From assembly GCA_030608075.1 (NCBI GenBank), contig JAUWIU010000006.1, forward strand, positions 1-39,696: a stretch of 39,696 nucleotides of DNA. The letters run 5' to 3'. This stretch comes from Phycisphaerae bacterium (lineage in GTDB: Bacteria; Planctomycetota; Phycisphaerae; Sedimentisphaerales; Anaerobacaceae). Numbering within the stretch: position 1 is the first letter of the stretch; every line of letters starts with the position of its first letter. Positions 1-7,990 of the stretch are shown here, piece after piece. The notes beneath the pieces are model-generated. The model was given only the letters and a program-made list of their open reading frames with translations. It was not told the DNA's origin and searched no databases. The position numbers and the translations under genes are program-made.

Positions 1-2
1 AG

Positions 3-1835
3 GCTAAAACCATTGTCGACGCGTCGGCCCTGACACACGGTGACGCCGACGAAGATTACGTCAAGACCAAAGAACTGGGCCGTAAAGGCATTGGAAAACA
101 GCGTCGCCATCGGGTTTTCTTCGGGCTTGATTCGACAGGCCACATTGGTATGAAGCTTATGGTTGACGGCCAGCTTAGAGAATGCGCATCCGATGTCACT
201 GTTCCGCTGCTGAAATGGTCGCACGTTGCGGTAGTCTTCCGTAAGGACAAAGGCATCAGTTTGTATATTAACGGCAAAAAGGCAGGTTCCCTGGCGGTCA
301 AGGGGGTCGTGACACCTGCCAAAGGAGGTGACTTGCTGATAGGCAAAAGCCACAGGAAGATGTCACCAACCAACAGCGAGCGCAGTCCCAGCAGAAAAAT
401 ACTGTCAAATATGGTCTTTGACGGACTTATTGACGAAGTAAAAATTTATGACCGTGCTTTATCGGCTGACCAGATAAGCGGGGCTTTTGCGAGGGTTTCA
501 CTTTGTGACGAGGCGCCCCTTCACTGGCGTGTTATGCCTTCCGGTCCCAAGGACCTGCCTCGGCGTTTCTGCGCTACCTACTGCCGGCTGCGGTACGCCG
601 ATGAGTGGGAAAAACTCTGGCGCGTGGGGCCGGACCCGGACATACTCATACGCTTCGACGAATCGCCTGTAAGGCTGCTATTCTGGCGGGGTACGGCCTA
701 CGGGGCGGTGTGGGTGACGGAAAACGGCAAATGGATGGGAGACCAGAGCCTCGAGCGTACCGGCGGCGGTTCTCCGTGGGGCTGCGCCGAGCACATGTCG
801 GATAAGCAGTGCCGTTATTCATACGTGCGTCTTATCGAAAACAACGATGCCAGGGTCGTCGTTCACTGGCATTATGCCGTCTCTGATATTATGTATAATA
901 TTTTCGGTGTGGACAGGGACGGCTGGGGCAACTGGACCGACGAGTACTATTATATCTACCCGGACGCGGTTTCCACTCGCAAGCAGATACTCCACAGCGA
1001 CCATCTCAGACATGAATGGCAGGAGACGATTGTACTGCATCAGCCGGGTACTCGTCCGGAGGATAATATCGAGCTCGGTGCCCTGACTTTTGGCAATATG
1101 GACGGTCAGTGGTATACATATTCGTGGCAGAACAGGCCTGAGCGCCGCCGTATGAAGCCGGACGACCCAACTATCCAGATAACCAACCTAAAGGCTGAGA
1201 ACAAGCCGTTCCTTATTTTTCAACCGCATAGTAACATAAAGCTGTTTACAGGCTGCATCGAAGAGTACTGCCATTTTCCGTGGTGGAACCACTGGCCGGT
1301 CGCGCAACTGCGCAATGACGGACGAAGGACGAGCGTCCCGGATAGACCCGCTCACTCTTCGCTCAGCCAGTCGATTGAGGATTCACAGGTTGTTAAACAT
1401 GACAAGGAGAAGAATACCTTCACGGCTGTGCACCTAACGGGCATGACCAATAATCCGGTAACGGGCCTTGTGCCTTTGGCCAGGTCGTGGAACTATCCGG
1501 CCAAACTAAATCTTGTCGGCGGCGGCTTTGAGAACAAAGGGTATGACAAGTACCAGCGGGCGTATGTGCTGAGCTATAAAGAGAGTGGCAAACCCTCAAT
1601 GTTGAAGTTTGAACTTGCCGCCAGTGACGAGTCGCCTGTGGTCAATCCCGCTTTTGTCGTGCAAGGCTGGGGCGGATGCTGCGCAACGCTGACCATAGAC
1701 GGCAGGGAAATCCGGCGCGGCAGGGATTTTCGCTTCGGTCACAGGCACACATTCGAAGGCAGCGATTTGATTGTCTGGGTCAGGGCTGAATCAACCAAAT
1801 CGATTACTGTAACCATCAGGCCCACAGAAAAATAG
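3..1835 (+). CDS. LamG-domain protein of an unrecognised family (5' end outside window)
   Basis: The reading frame is open from base 3 with no upstream stop, so the gene starts outside the window and about 610 codons are visible. An ATG at 150 lies inside the LamG-like part and is not a convincing start. Visible residues 1 to about 165 look like a concanavalin/LamG jelly roll: 'KWSHVAVVFRKD', 'LYINGKKAG', and the typical end 'FDGLIDEVKIYDRALSADQI'. The remaining ~430 residues match the whole mature part of the next gene, sharing blocks such as 'ENNDARVVVHW', 'WWNHWPVAQ', 'HSSLS', 'LKFELAAS' and 'GSDLIVW'. LamG domains usually bind carbohydrate or extracellular matrix, so export and glycan binding are likely but inferred. 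The C-terminal family is not one I recognise, and I see no catalytic motif. Confidence 0.85.
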   Translation, partial: AKTIVDASALTHGDADEDYVKTKELGRKGIGKQRRHRVFFGLDSTGHIGMKLMVDGQLRECASDVTVPLLKWSHVAVVFRKDKGISLYINGKKAGSLAVKGVVTPAKGGDLLIGKSHRKMSPTNSERSPSRKILSNMVFDGLIDEVKIYDRALSADQISGAFARVSLCDEAPLHWRVMPSGPKDLPRRFCATYCRLRYADEWEKLWRVGPDPDILIRFDESPVRLLFWRGTAYGAVWVTENGKWMGDQSLERTGGGSPWGCAEHMSDKQCRYSYVRLIENNDARVVVHWHYAVSDIMYNIFGVDRDGWGNWTDEYYYIYPDAVSTRKQILHSDHLRHEWQETIVLHQPGTRPEDNIELGALTFGNMDGQWYTYSWQNRPERRRMKPDDPTIQITNLKAENKPFLIFQPHSNIKLFTGCIEEYCHFPWWNHWPVAQLRNDGRRTSVPDRPAHSSLSQSIEDSQVVKHDKEKNTFTAVHLTGMTNNPVTGLVPLARSWNYPAKLNLVGGGFENKGYDKYQRAYVLSYKESGKPSMLKFELAASDESPVVNPAFVVQGWGGCCATLTIDGREIRRGRDFRFGHRHTFEGSDLIVWVRAESTKSITVTIRPTEK

Positions 1836-1888
1836 TCAGCAGTGGCAACTATAATTGAAATGTCAGGAGAAATGGTTAGGAACGCAAA

Positions 1889-3337
1889 ATGAGAAAACAA
1901 TCGAAAGAAAGACGCTTTATAGAAAGAATACAAATGCTCGCTCTTACGCTGGCGGTATTTTCTATCGGCTCGTTGGCCTTTGGAGAAAATGCTGCCGCCA
2001 CGAAGCAGGGTGAGATTGCGCTTCGGCTTCCATCCGGGCCTGCCGGGCCGGCCCAGTTCGGGGCCTATTACGTTACACTCAAATATTCCCCGGCGTGGGA
2101 CAAGCTCTGGAAGGTAAGCGACCACGCCGATGTTGTGGTGCGATTCGACGACTTTGACCATCGTTTCGTCTTCTGGCGCGGCACCAGCTATATCCCCTGC
2201 TGGGCCACTTATGACGGCGCATGGTTCACCAATGAGTTCTTCGAGCGTCGAGGCCATTTAGGCGGCTGCAACAGTATGTGTGAACCGATGTCGGACAAAC
2301 AGTGCCGTTACTCTCGCGTGCGCATAATAGAAAACAACGATGCCAGGGTTGTTGTTCACTGGCGGTATTCGCCGGTGGATTTGGATTATCAGCAGCCATA
2401 CAGAGACGAGATGACCGGATGGGGCGACTGTGTAGACGAGTATTACACGATATATCCGGATTCTATCGGCGTCCGCAAAGCGACAATACGTTCGTCCTCT
2501 CCGAAGAAGCACTGGATAGAATATCAGGAAAGCATCGTTATAAATCAGCCTGGCACCATACCCGAAGACAACATAAATTACGATGCAGTCAGTTTTGCCA
2601 ACCTCAACGGCGAAAGCAAGACCTACGTCTGGACTAAAGAGGGCGGCCCCGACTTCAAAGGTGCCCCCGACCAGCCCTGCATCCAGGTCATCAACTTTAA
2701 GAACAAGTACAAACCGTTCTCAGTCGTCAATCCTGACGGTGTCCGCATCAAACCTTACGGCGGGCACGGCCACAACTCGCACTTTAACTGGTGGAACCAT
2801 TGGCCTGTCGCACAGGAGAAGTCGGATACGACGCATGCCAGGTCTGCTGAAAGACCGTCGCACTCCTCGCTTTCCCACATAAAGTGGAAACTGTATGCCG
2901 AGGACGAGATATCGCGGACCTGGATTATGCTGCACGGGATGACCGACAAACCTGCCGGCGCCCTTGCCCCGGTCGCCAAGTCCTGGCTTCAGCCTCCGAA
3001 GTTGAAACTGTCCGCAAGAGCCTACGGCAGCTCCGGATATGACCCCACACAGCGTGCATACGTGCTGGATTGTAAGTCTGTCGGCAGGCCCGCCGGCGCC
3101 CTGAAGTTTGAACTGGCCGCAAGTAAAGAGCACCCTGTTTTCAATCCTGCTTTTGTGGTCAAAGGCTGGGGTACAGGGCCGGTATCTTTAACGGTTGACG
3201 GGAAAAAAATTAAGCGGGGAAAAGACTTCCGGTTCGGGCACAACTACAGTCTCCGTGACAGTGACCTTATTGTGTGGCTAAAAATGGAATCAACAAAGCC
3301 GGTGCGAGTCAAACTCACACCATCAGGCGGCAGCTAA
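1889..3337 (+). CDS. secreted paralog of the upstream protein, without LamG domain
   Basis: This 482-residue protein has a charged N-terminus followed by a hydrophobic segment (residues ~15-32) that looks like a signal peptide, so it is probably exported. After that it aligns with the C-terminal ~430 residues of the preceding gene, block by block: 'MSDKQCRYS', 'IENNDARVVVHW', a 'DEYY.IYPD' motif, 'QPGTIPEDNI', 'WWNHWPVAQ', 'NPAFVV.GWG' and a 'FRFGH....DSDLIVW' end. It lacks the LamG domain. The ATG at 1889 has AGGA about 5 bases upstream. The two genes are 53 bases apart on the same strand and may be co-transcribed. The high proportion of Trp, Tyr and His in conserved blocks would suit a sugar-binding beta-rich fold, but that is a guess. 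Function unknown. Confidence 0.85.
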   Translation: MRKQSKERRFIERIQMLALTLAVFSIGSLAFGENAAATKQGEIALRLPSGPAGPAQFGAYYVTLKYSPAWDKLWKVSDHADVVVRFDDFDHRFVFWRGTSYIPCWATYDGAWFTNEFFERRGHLGGCNSMCEPMSDKQCRYSRVRIIENNDARVVVHWRYSPVDLDYQQPYRDEMTGWGDCVDEYYTIYPDSIGVRKATIRSSSPKKHWIEYQESIVINQPGTIPEDNINYDAVSFANLNGESKTYVWTKEGGPDFKGAPDQPCIQVINFKNKYKPFSVVNPDGVRIKPYGGHGHNSHFNWWNHWPVAQEKSDTTHARSAERPSHSSLSHIKWKLYAEDEISRTWIMLHGMTDKPAGALAPVAKSWLQPPKLKLSARAYGSSGYDPTQRAYVLDCKSVGRPAGALKFELAASKEHPVFNPAFVVKGWGTGPVSLTVDGKKIKRGKDFRFGHNYSLRDSDLIVWLKMESTKPVRVKLTPSGGS

Positions 3338-3416
3338 AGGGCAGGTGGCTTATGGATTTTTTATTCGCCACGCAAGGAATGTGAAATTGCGTAACCTCGA
3401 GTTGGTGCGGTGACAA

Positions 3417-3719
3417 ATGGAAATCCTTAGATTGTTATCCGACTATTTTCCGACTGCGGTTTTTACCGGTAAGTGTCTCGTCTTCATAAGCGAGGACTGG
3501 CGTGTCGAGCTTACCGAGCACAGAGAGAGCGACTTCAGCAACGCCGCCCCTAAGCCGTCCGTCATACGGGTCAGAATCTTCAAAAAGGCCCTCAGCGGCG
3601 AATTTGTCCCCGGCCATTATGAGGACTTCCAACTCGCTTCCTTAGGTGAGCTGGCCGAGCAGATTGAAAAGTATATACAGTCCGCAGTCGGCACGAACCT
3701 CAGGGAAGATATTGAGTAG
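3417..3719 (+). CDS. small protein of unknown function (100 aa)
   Basis: A 100-residue reading frame starts at ATG 3417 and ends 55 bases before the likely start of the DUF167 gene, on the same strand. I do not recognise the family. It has no signal peptide or membrane segment and is slightly acidic. Its middle alternates short charged strands ('WRVELTEHRESD', 'VIRVRIFKKALSGEF'), and it ends in a predicted helix ('LGELAEQIEKYIQS'), consistent with a small alpha/beta cytosolic protein. The Shine-Dalgarno sequence is weak (GGTG about 9 bases upstream). Codon use resembles the neighbours, which supports a real gene. It probably belongs to the same transcript as the DUF167 and MATE genes. Confidence 0.6.
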   Translation: MEILRLLSDYFPTAVFTGKCLVFISEDWRVELTEHRESDFSNAAPKPSVIRVRIFKKALSGEFVPGHYEDFQLASLGELAEQIEKYIQSAVGTNLREDIE

Positions 3720-3774
3720 GCGGCATACAGAATTTACTTTGTGCCAATACGCCGAACAGCTACAATGCCATTTC

Positions 3775-4071
3775 GTGACTAAGCTGAGAATCCAGGAAGT
3801 TGATGATGGCGTGACTTTTGAAGCAAGAGTTGTCCCGGGCAGCAGCAAAACGACTGTTTGCGGTCTGCTCGATACAAAGCTGAAGGTCAGGATATCGGCT
3901 CCACCGGAGAAGGGAAAAGCCAATCAGTGCCTCATCAAGTTTTTGGCAAAGGAACTTGGTGTAAAAAAAAACGCTGTCACTATCATAGCGGGCAGGACTA
4001 ACCCGGTCAAAGCTGTACACGTTCTGGGAATATCAGCTCAGACGCTGCTGAAGAAACTGAATCTAACGTGA
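3775..4071 (+). CDS. DUF167 / YggU-family protein
   Basis: The 98-residue product carries the DUF167 (UPF0235) signature: 'ARVVPGSSKTTVCG', then 'LKVRISAPPEKGKANQCLIKFLAKELGV', then a basic strand 'AVTIIAGRTNPVKAVHV'. The family is widespread, small and alpha/beta; its biochemical role is not established. An in-frame ATG at 3646 would overlap the upstream gene by 74 bases and add 43 unrelated residues, so I prefer GTG 3775, which puts the first conserved strand near the N-terminus as in other members. The stop (TGA 4069-4071) overlaps the GTG start of the MATE gene as GTGA, indicating translational coupling. Confidence 0.8.
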   Translation: MTKLRIQEVDDGVTFEARVVPGSSKTTVCGLLDTKLKVRISAPPEKGKANQCLIKFLAKELGVKKNAVTIIAGRTNPVKAVHVLGISAQTLLKKLNLT

Positions 4072-5513
4072 ATAAGGCTGTGCTGATGACGGGCAATTCA
4101 AGTTTACCACCACAAACTGATACTGTAGACGAAGCGTCACTAAAATACATGCTCAAACTGGCCGCTCCGATGGTCGTTACGACCATTTCAGTTACGGTTA
4201 TGCAGTTCGTTGACCGGTTTATGGTTTCACGACTGGGGACAGAGGCCTTAGCGGCTATTTTGCCGGCGGGAATTGTCAGCTTTGTCCCTGCCAGTTTCGC
4301 CCTTGGAGTTATAACAACGCTCAATACGTTTGTCAGCCAGAGCCTGGGCAGAGGCAACTACAAAGACTGCTCCAATTACTGCTGGCAGGTCATATACATG
4401 GGACTGGTGTATTTCGCGGTCGTCATCGCAGTTATGTGGCCGGCGGCAGGGTGGATATTTGAAACGATGGGCTTTGAACCGACCGTCATCGCTATGGAGG
4501 TGGTCTATTTTCGAATTATGCTTTACGCTCAGTTGCTCGCAATCTTCATCTGGTCGAGCAGCCAGTTTTTTATGGGTGTACACCGCCCCATCATCACAAT
4601 GTACGCGGCCCTGGCTTCCCAGACGGTTAATATCGCGGCTAATTATGTCTTAATCTTCGGAAAGCTCGGTTTCCCGGCGATGGGTATTGCCGGGGCGGGC
4701 TGGGGGACATTCATCGGAATTAGCGTCGGCGCCGCTGTCAGAATGGCTATGTTCCTTTTCGGCCGGATAAACACCGACTTTAAGTCTCGACACTCGTTGA
4801 ATATCGATTTCAGAAAGATGGCTGACCTTATCAAAGTCGGCTTTCCAGCCGGGATTGCGTTTATGGTCAACGTTACTTTCTTGGGCGTGATATTGTTTGG
4901 TCTGGTCGCTCGGTTCGGCAATGAGGCGGCAGCGGCAACAAGCGCAGTATTTTCGTGCATAAATCTTTCGGTTATGCCGGTCGTCGGAATAGCCACCGCT
5001 TTGACTGCGGCAGTCGGCAGGTCCATAGGCCGCGCAAACACAGATATGGCAGTCAAACAAACAGGCGTCTGCCTGAAGATGGGCCTGACCTACATGGGTC
5101 TGATGGGACTTGGCTTTTTTGTATTCAGACACAGCATTATGGCATTTTGGTCCTCCGATGAGAAAGTAATAGAAGCGGGATGCAGTCTTTTGATTTGTGC
5201 TGCGATATTCCAGGTCTTTGACGCCGCGACCATTACTTATAACGGTGCCTTACGGGGGGCAGGCGATACGCTCTGGCTGGCAATTGTCTCGGCTCTGGGA
5301 ACGGTATTTATATTAGGATTGGGCGGTCTGCTTGTCCTGCACTTTTTTCCGGGGCTGGGCACATTAGGGCCCTGGATTGCATTTACTGTCAACATCATCG
5401 CCCTGGGCCTGGCAAACCGCTGGAGGTTTAAGACGGGAAGGTGGATGAAGATAAACCTGTTTAAACATCGGCCTCCGGGCGTTCCGGTCGAGATTCAACC
5501 GATGGGGCAGTAG
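4068..5513 (+). CDS. MATE-family multidrug/toxin exporter (NorM-like)
   Basis: This 481-residue membrane protein has about twelve hydrophobic segments in two similar halves, as in multidrug and toxic compound extrusion transporters that export cationic or organic compounds with Na+ or H+ antiport. Supporting stretches are 'LKYMLKLAAPMVVTTISVTV' near the N-terminus, 'FVDRFMVSRLGTEALAA', the central 'RKMADLIKVGFPAG' that begins the second half, and 'ALRGAGDT' in the tenth-helix region, a recurrent MATE motif. The GTG start at 4068 overlaps the DUF167 stop; an in-frame ATG at 4086 is an alternative. Length is normal for the family (440-490). The substrate cannot be told from sequence. Confidence 0.9.
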   Translation: MNKAVLMTGNSSLPPQTDTVDEASLKYMLKLAAPMVVTTISVTVMQFVDRFMVSRLGTEALAAILPAGIVSFVPASFALGVITTLNTFVSQSLGRGNYKDCSNYCWQVIYMGLVYFAVVIAVMWPAAGWIFETMGFEPTVIAMEVVYFRIMLYAQLLAIFIWSSSQFFMGVHRPIITMYAALASQTVNIAANYVLIFGKLGFPAMGIAGAGWGTFIGISVGAAVRMAMFLFGRINTDFKSRHSLNIDFRKMADLIKVGFPAGIAFMVNVTFLGVILFGLVARFGNEAAAATSAVFSCINLSVMPVVGIATALTAAVGRSIGRANTDMAVKQTGVCLKMGLTYMGLMGLGFFVFRHSIMAFWSSDEKVIEAGCSLLICAAIFQVFDAATITYNGALRGAGDTLWLAIVSALGTVFILGLGGLLVLHFFPGLGTLGPWIAFTVNIIALGLANRWRFKTGRWMKINLFKHRPPGVPVEIQPMGQ

Positions 5514-5632
5514 TATCGCGGCAAGACATTTCGGTGGATTTTCCAGTAATTCCAGGGTAAAATGCAAGCGTATGCTAATCTCAAACCGGTAATAAGCCGA
5601 CAAATTTCCCGGTTAAATACAACCGAGCGATT

Positions 5633-7240
5633 ATGAAAAGAAAAGCTTTTCTGCTGATAGTTTGCATTTTGTCCTTCGCGGTGTCGGACTGCCTTGCCCA
5701 ATATGAGCCTCTGGCAAACAGAAACAAGAGGGGGCTTTACGCAAGGTCAATCGAGCAAATTCTGCGGCTGAAAGAGGACGAACTCGACCTGGCTACCGCT
5801 GTCTTGATTATCTCCGAGCAGTGGAATGATAACGTGCTCGGCCGAAGATACGTATCAAGGTTAGACGATATGGCTTATGAAATTCGCTCCAGGCTAAAGG
5901 CCAGGCGGCTGCAGGCCAATTATAAGGCCATCCCCGTGATAAACGAGTATCTGTTCGAGCAGTTGGGTTTCAGGTCGGTCAAGGAGGCACGCGACCCCGG
6001 CGATTTGTTCCTGGACTCCGTTCTGGACAGAAAACGAGGGTACTGCCTGAGCCTGTCGATTCTTTATCTCGCACTTGGCGAGCGTCTCGGTCTGCCTTTG
6101 TATGGAGTTGTTGTGCCGGGGCACTTCTTTGTCAGATATGACGACCAAATGAAAATGCGATTCAATATCGAAACGACGAGCAAAGGTGCGAACGCCCCTG
6201 ACGAACACTATCTCAATAAGTTCAACGTGCCTGACGGAGACGGTATTTATATGAAGAATCTAAACAAAATGCAGACTTTGGGCTGCTTCTTTAATAATCT
6301 CGGCAACAGCTACAGCGACGTCGGCAATGTCGAAGGCGCCTTGCGGGCACTTGAAAAAGCCGTTGAGATAAACCCGTCGCTGGCTGAGTCCCGGACGAAC
6401 CTGGGCAATATCTATCTCAAGAAGGGCCGGGTAGACGATGCAATAGATGAATACCAGTACGCCCTCGACATCAATCCGGATGACGCCAAAACGCATAATA
6501 ACCTCGGAAATGCATACAGCAACCTGGGTCGGCTTGATGACGCTATTTCAAAATATCGGCTGTCGCTCGAACTTGAACCGAACTTCATAGATGCGCATAA
6601 GAATCTGGCAAATGCCTACTGCAAAAAGACAATGTACGTAAAAGCAATTGCGCAATTGAAGCAGGCGCTGGCGCTGGAGCCGAGAGACGCCAGTGTGTAC
6701 GTCCAGTTGGGCAATGTCTACGGCCAAATGGACAATTGTAAAAAAGCAATATCTCAGTACAAAAAGGCGTTAAAGATTAATTCCCGTTCAGCGGACGCAC
6801 ACTACGGCATCGCCGTCTGCTACAACAAATTAGGGCGGGTTGACGATGAAATCCGGGCCTACAAAAAAGCTTTGGCCTTTCAGCCCAAGATGTTCAGCGC
6901 CCTGGCAAATCTGGGAAATGCCTATTTTCAAAAGCAGAACTACGATGTGGCTGTCGAGCAATACAAAAAAGCCAGTCGTGTAAAACCGGATGACGGTGCG
7001 GTCCGGTATAATCTCGGCGCGGCCTACTTCAACCAAGGCCGCTACGCCCAGGCGGCCACCGAGTACTTAAAGGCCGTTGATGTTGACCCGCAGGCGGGTA
7101 ATGCCCACAAGGGCCTGGCCTTTGCGTTCTACAAACTGGAAAAATACGACATGGCGCGGAAACATATGAAAATAGCCGAGCAGTTGGGCGCCGAAGTCCC
7201 TGCCGACCTGGTCGCGGCAATCAAAGATAAATCGCAATAG
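5633..7240 (+). CDS. secreted transglutaminase-like (SirB1-type) / nine-TPR protein
   Basis: The 535-residue protein begins with a signal peptide (residues ~1-22, ending 'SDCLAQ'). Residues ~60-200 resemble the SirB1/transglutaminase-like domain: 'INEYLFEQLGF', 'DPGDLFLDSVLDRKRGYC', 'LSILYLALGERLGLPLYGVV' and 'PGHFFVRY'. Cys138 and His164 occupy the positions of the transglutaminase-like Cys and His; the usual third-position Asp seems replaced in 'RFNIETTSKG'. Residues ~225-520 are nine consecutive TPR units of 34 residues ('NLGNAYSNLGRLDDAISKY' type, ending in NP or EP turns), a protein-interaction surface. The combination suggests a periplasmic or envelope scaffold with a possible thiol-enzyme head. 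It lies 119 bases after the MATE gene. Confidence 0.85.
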   Translation: MKRKAFLLIVCILSFAVSDCLAQYEPLANRNKRGLYARSIEQILRLKEDELDLATAVLIISEQWNDNVLGRRYVSRLDDMAYEIRSRLKARRLQANYKAIPVINEYLFEQLGFRSVKEARDPGDLFLDSVLDRKRGYCLSLSILYLALGERLGLPLYGVVVPGHFFVRYDDQMKMRFNIETTSKGANAPDEHYLNKFNVPDGDGIYMKNLNKMQTLGCFFNNLGNSYSDVGNVEGALRALEKAVEINPSLAESRTNLGNIYLKKGRVDDAIDEYQYALDINPDDAKTHNNLGNAYSNLGRLDDAISKYRLSLELEPNFIDAHKNLANAYCKKTMYVKAIAQLKQALALEPRDASVYVQLGNVYGQMDNCKKAISQYKKALKINSRSADAHYGIAVCYNKLGRVDDEIRAYKKALAFQPKMFSALANLGNAYFQKQNYDVAVEQYKKASRVKPDDGAVRYNLGAAYFNQGRYAQAATEYLKAVDVDPQAGNAHKGLAFAFYKLEKYDMARKHMKIAEQLGAEVPADLVAAIKDKSQ

Positions 7241-7270
7241 AAACCTGTATCGAACGTGGGGGCCCCGGCC

Positions 7271-7306
7271 CCGGCGATTGCAAAAGCCGGCATTGGCAAA
7301 TTTTTC
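7271..7306 (+). terminator. possible weak terminator after the TPR gene
   Basis: CCGGC (7271-7275) pairs with GCCGG (7286-7290) around a 10-base loop, followed after a short gap by ATTTTTCT. The stem is short and the T-run is displaced, so this is only a candidate. It sits between the TPR stop and the rpmA promoter, where a terminator would be expected. Confidence 0.3.
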
Positions 7307-7334
7307 TGGACAATGCCGGAAAAACAGCTATAAT
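7307..7334 (+). promoter_or_regulatory. sigma70-type promoter for rpmA
   Basis: The -35 TGGACA (7307-7312) and a consensus -10 TATAAT (7329-7334) are 16 bases apart. This places the transcription start near 7341, giving a leader of about 55 bases before rpmA. The leader contains a small inverted repeat, AATCG/CGATT. Confidence 0.6.
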
Positions 7335-7395
7335 TATTGTTTGCAAGGAATCGAAGTTCCGATTATAATAACAGTCAAGACAGAGGTACCTGATT

Positions 7396-7629
7396 ATGGC
7401 ACATAAAAAGGGACAAGGCTCTTCGAGAAACGGCAGAGACAGCAACCCCAAGTACAGGGGCGTAAAGCTGTTCGGCGGACAATACGCCAGGGCCGGCGCA
7501 ATTATTCTCCGACAGTGCGGAACAAAATTCTTCCCCGGCACAAATGTCGGTATTGGCAGGGACTATACGTTATTTGCTACCACCGACGGAACTATTCGAT
7601 TCCAGGGCCGAAAGGTTCACGTTGTCTGA
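7396..7629 (+). CDS. rpmA: 50S ribosomal protein L27
   Basis: The 77-residue protein is a clear bacterial L27: '[16 protein letters not shown]', '[20 protein letters not shown]', '[20 protein letters not shown]' and the ending 'GRKVHV'. L27 sits at the peptidyl-transferase centre of the large subunit. The start already begins at the mature MAHKK form, so no leader peptide needs to be removed as in Firmicutes. A GAGG Shine-Dalgarno lies upstream. The usual partner rplU (L21) is not directly upstream; instead a TPR gene is there and rpmA has its own promoter and terminator. Confidence 0.97.
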   Translation: MAHKKGQGSSRNGRDSNPKYRGVKLFGGQYARAGAIILRQCGTKFFPGTNVGIGRDYTLFATTDGTIRFQGRKVHVV

Positions 7630-7657
7630 CAAAAAGCTGAAACGTCCGGGCGAAAAA

Positions 7658-7683
7658 GGATGGTTTTATACCGTCCTTTTTTT
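7658..7683 (+). terminator. intrinsic terminator after rpmA
   Basis: GGATGG (7658-7663) pairs with CCGTCC (7671-7676; one G-T pair) around a 7-base loop, flanked by AAAAA upstream and seven T residues downstream (7677-7683). This is a standard rho-independent terminator 28 bases after the rpmA stop. Confidence 0.8.
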
Positions 7684-7694
7684 ATAATGTTGCT

Positions 7695-7976
7695 GTGAAT
7701 CCGAAGCGGCAGATTTCCAAAACAATCTTTCAGCATTTTTACGCGCCGGTGGCTGCCGTAGTTATGCTGGCTGCTGGTGCGACGGCGAGGGGGCTCGAAT
7801 CGGCGGGTAACACCAACGGCGTGCTGCACTGGAATCTCGGCGCCCCTGAGGCCGGTGGCTCCGTCAGGCGGGTCGTCATCTTCGCACACGCCGACTCGTA
7901 TGACAAGCTGACCACATTGCTGCAACAGGCCCGGCGGTTACAGCAGTCGCTGAGAAGTAAACGAGATTCAGGATAG
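7695..7976 (+). CDS. small unknown protein between rpmA and obgE (93 aa)
   Basis: The GTG-started 93-residue frame lies between the rpmA terminator and obgE, ending 14 bases before the obgE ATG. Residues ~16-31 ('APVAAVVMLAAGATARG') are hydrophobic and could be a signal or anchor, while the C-terminal third is basic and helical ('LTTLLQQARRLQQSLRSK'). I do not recognise it. GC-rich third positions match the neighbours, which favours a real gene. A TATAAT at 7683-7688 lies only 6 bases before the GTG, so if that is a -10 the message would be almost leaderless or the true start would be further in. An insertion between rpmA and obgE is unusual. Confidence 0.5.
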   Translation: MNPKRQISKTIFQHFYAPVAAVVMLAAGATARGLESAGNTNGVLHWNLGAPEAGGSVRRVVIFAHADSYDKLTTLLQQARRLQQSLRSKRDSG

Positions 7977-7990
7977 CGCGTACTGATATT

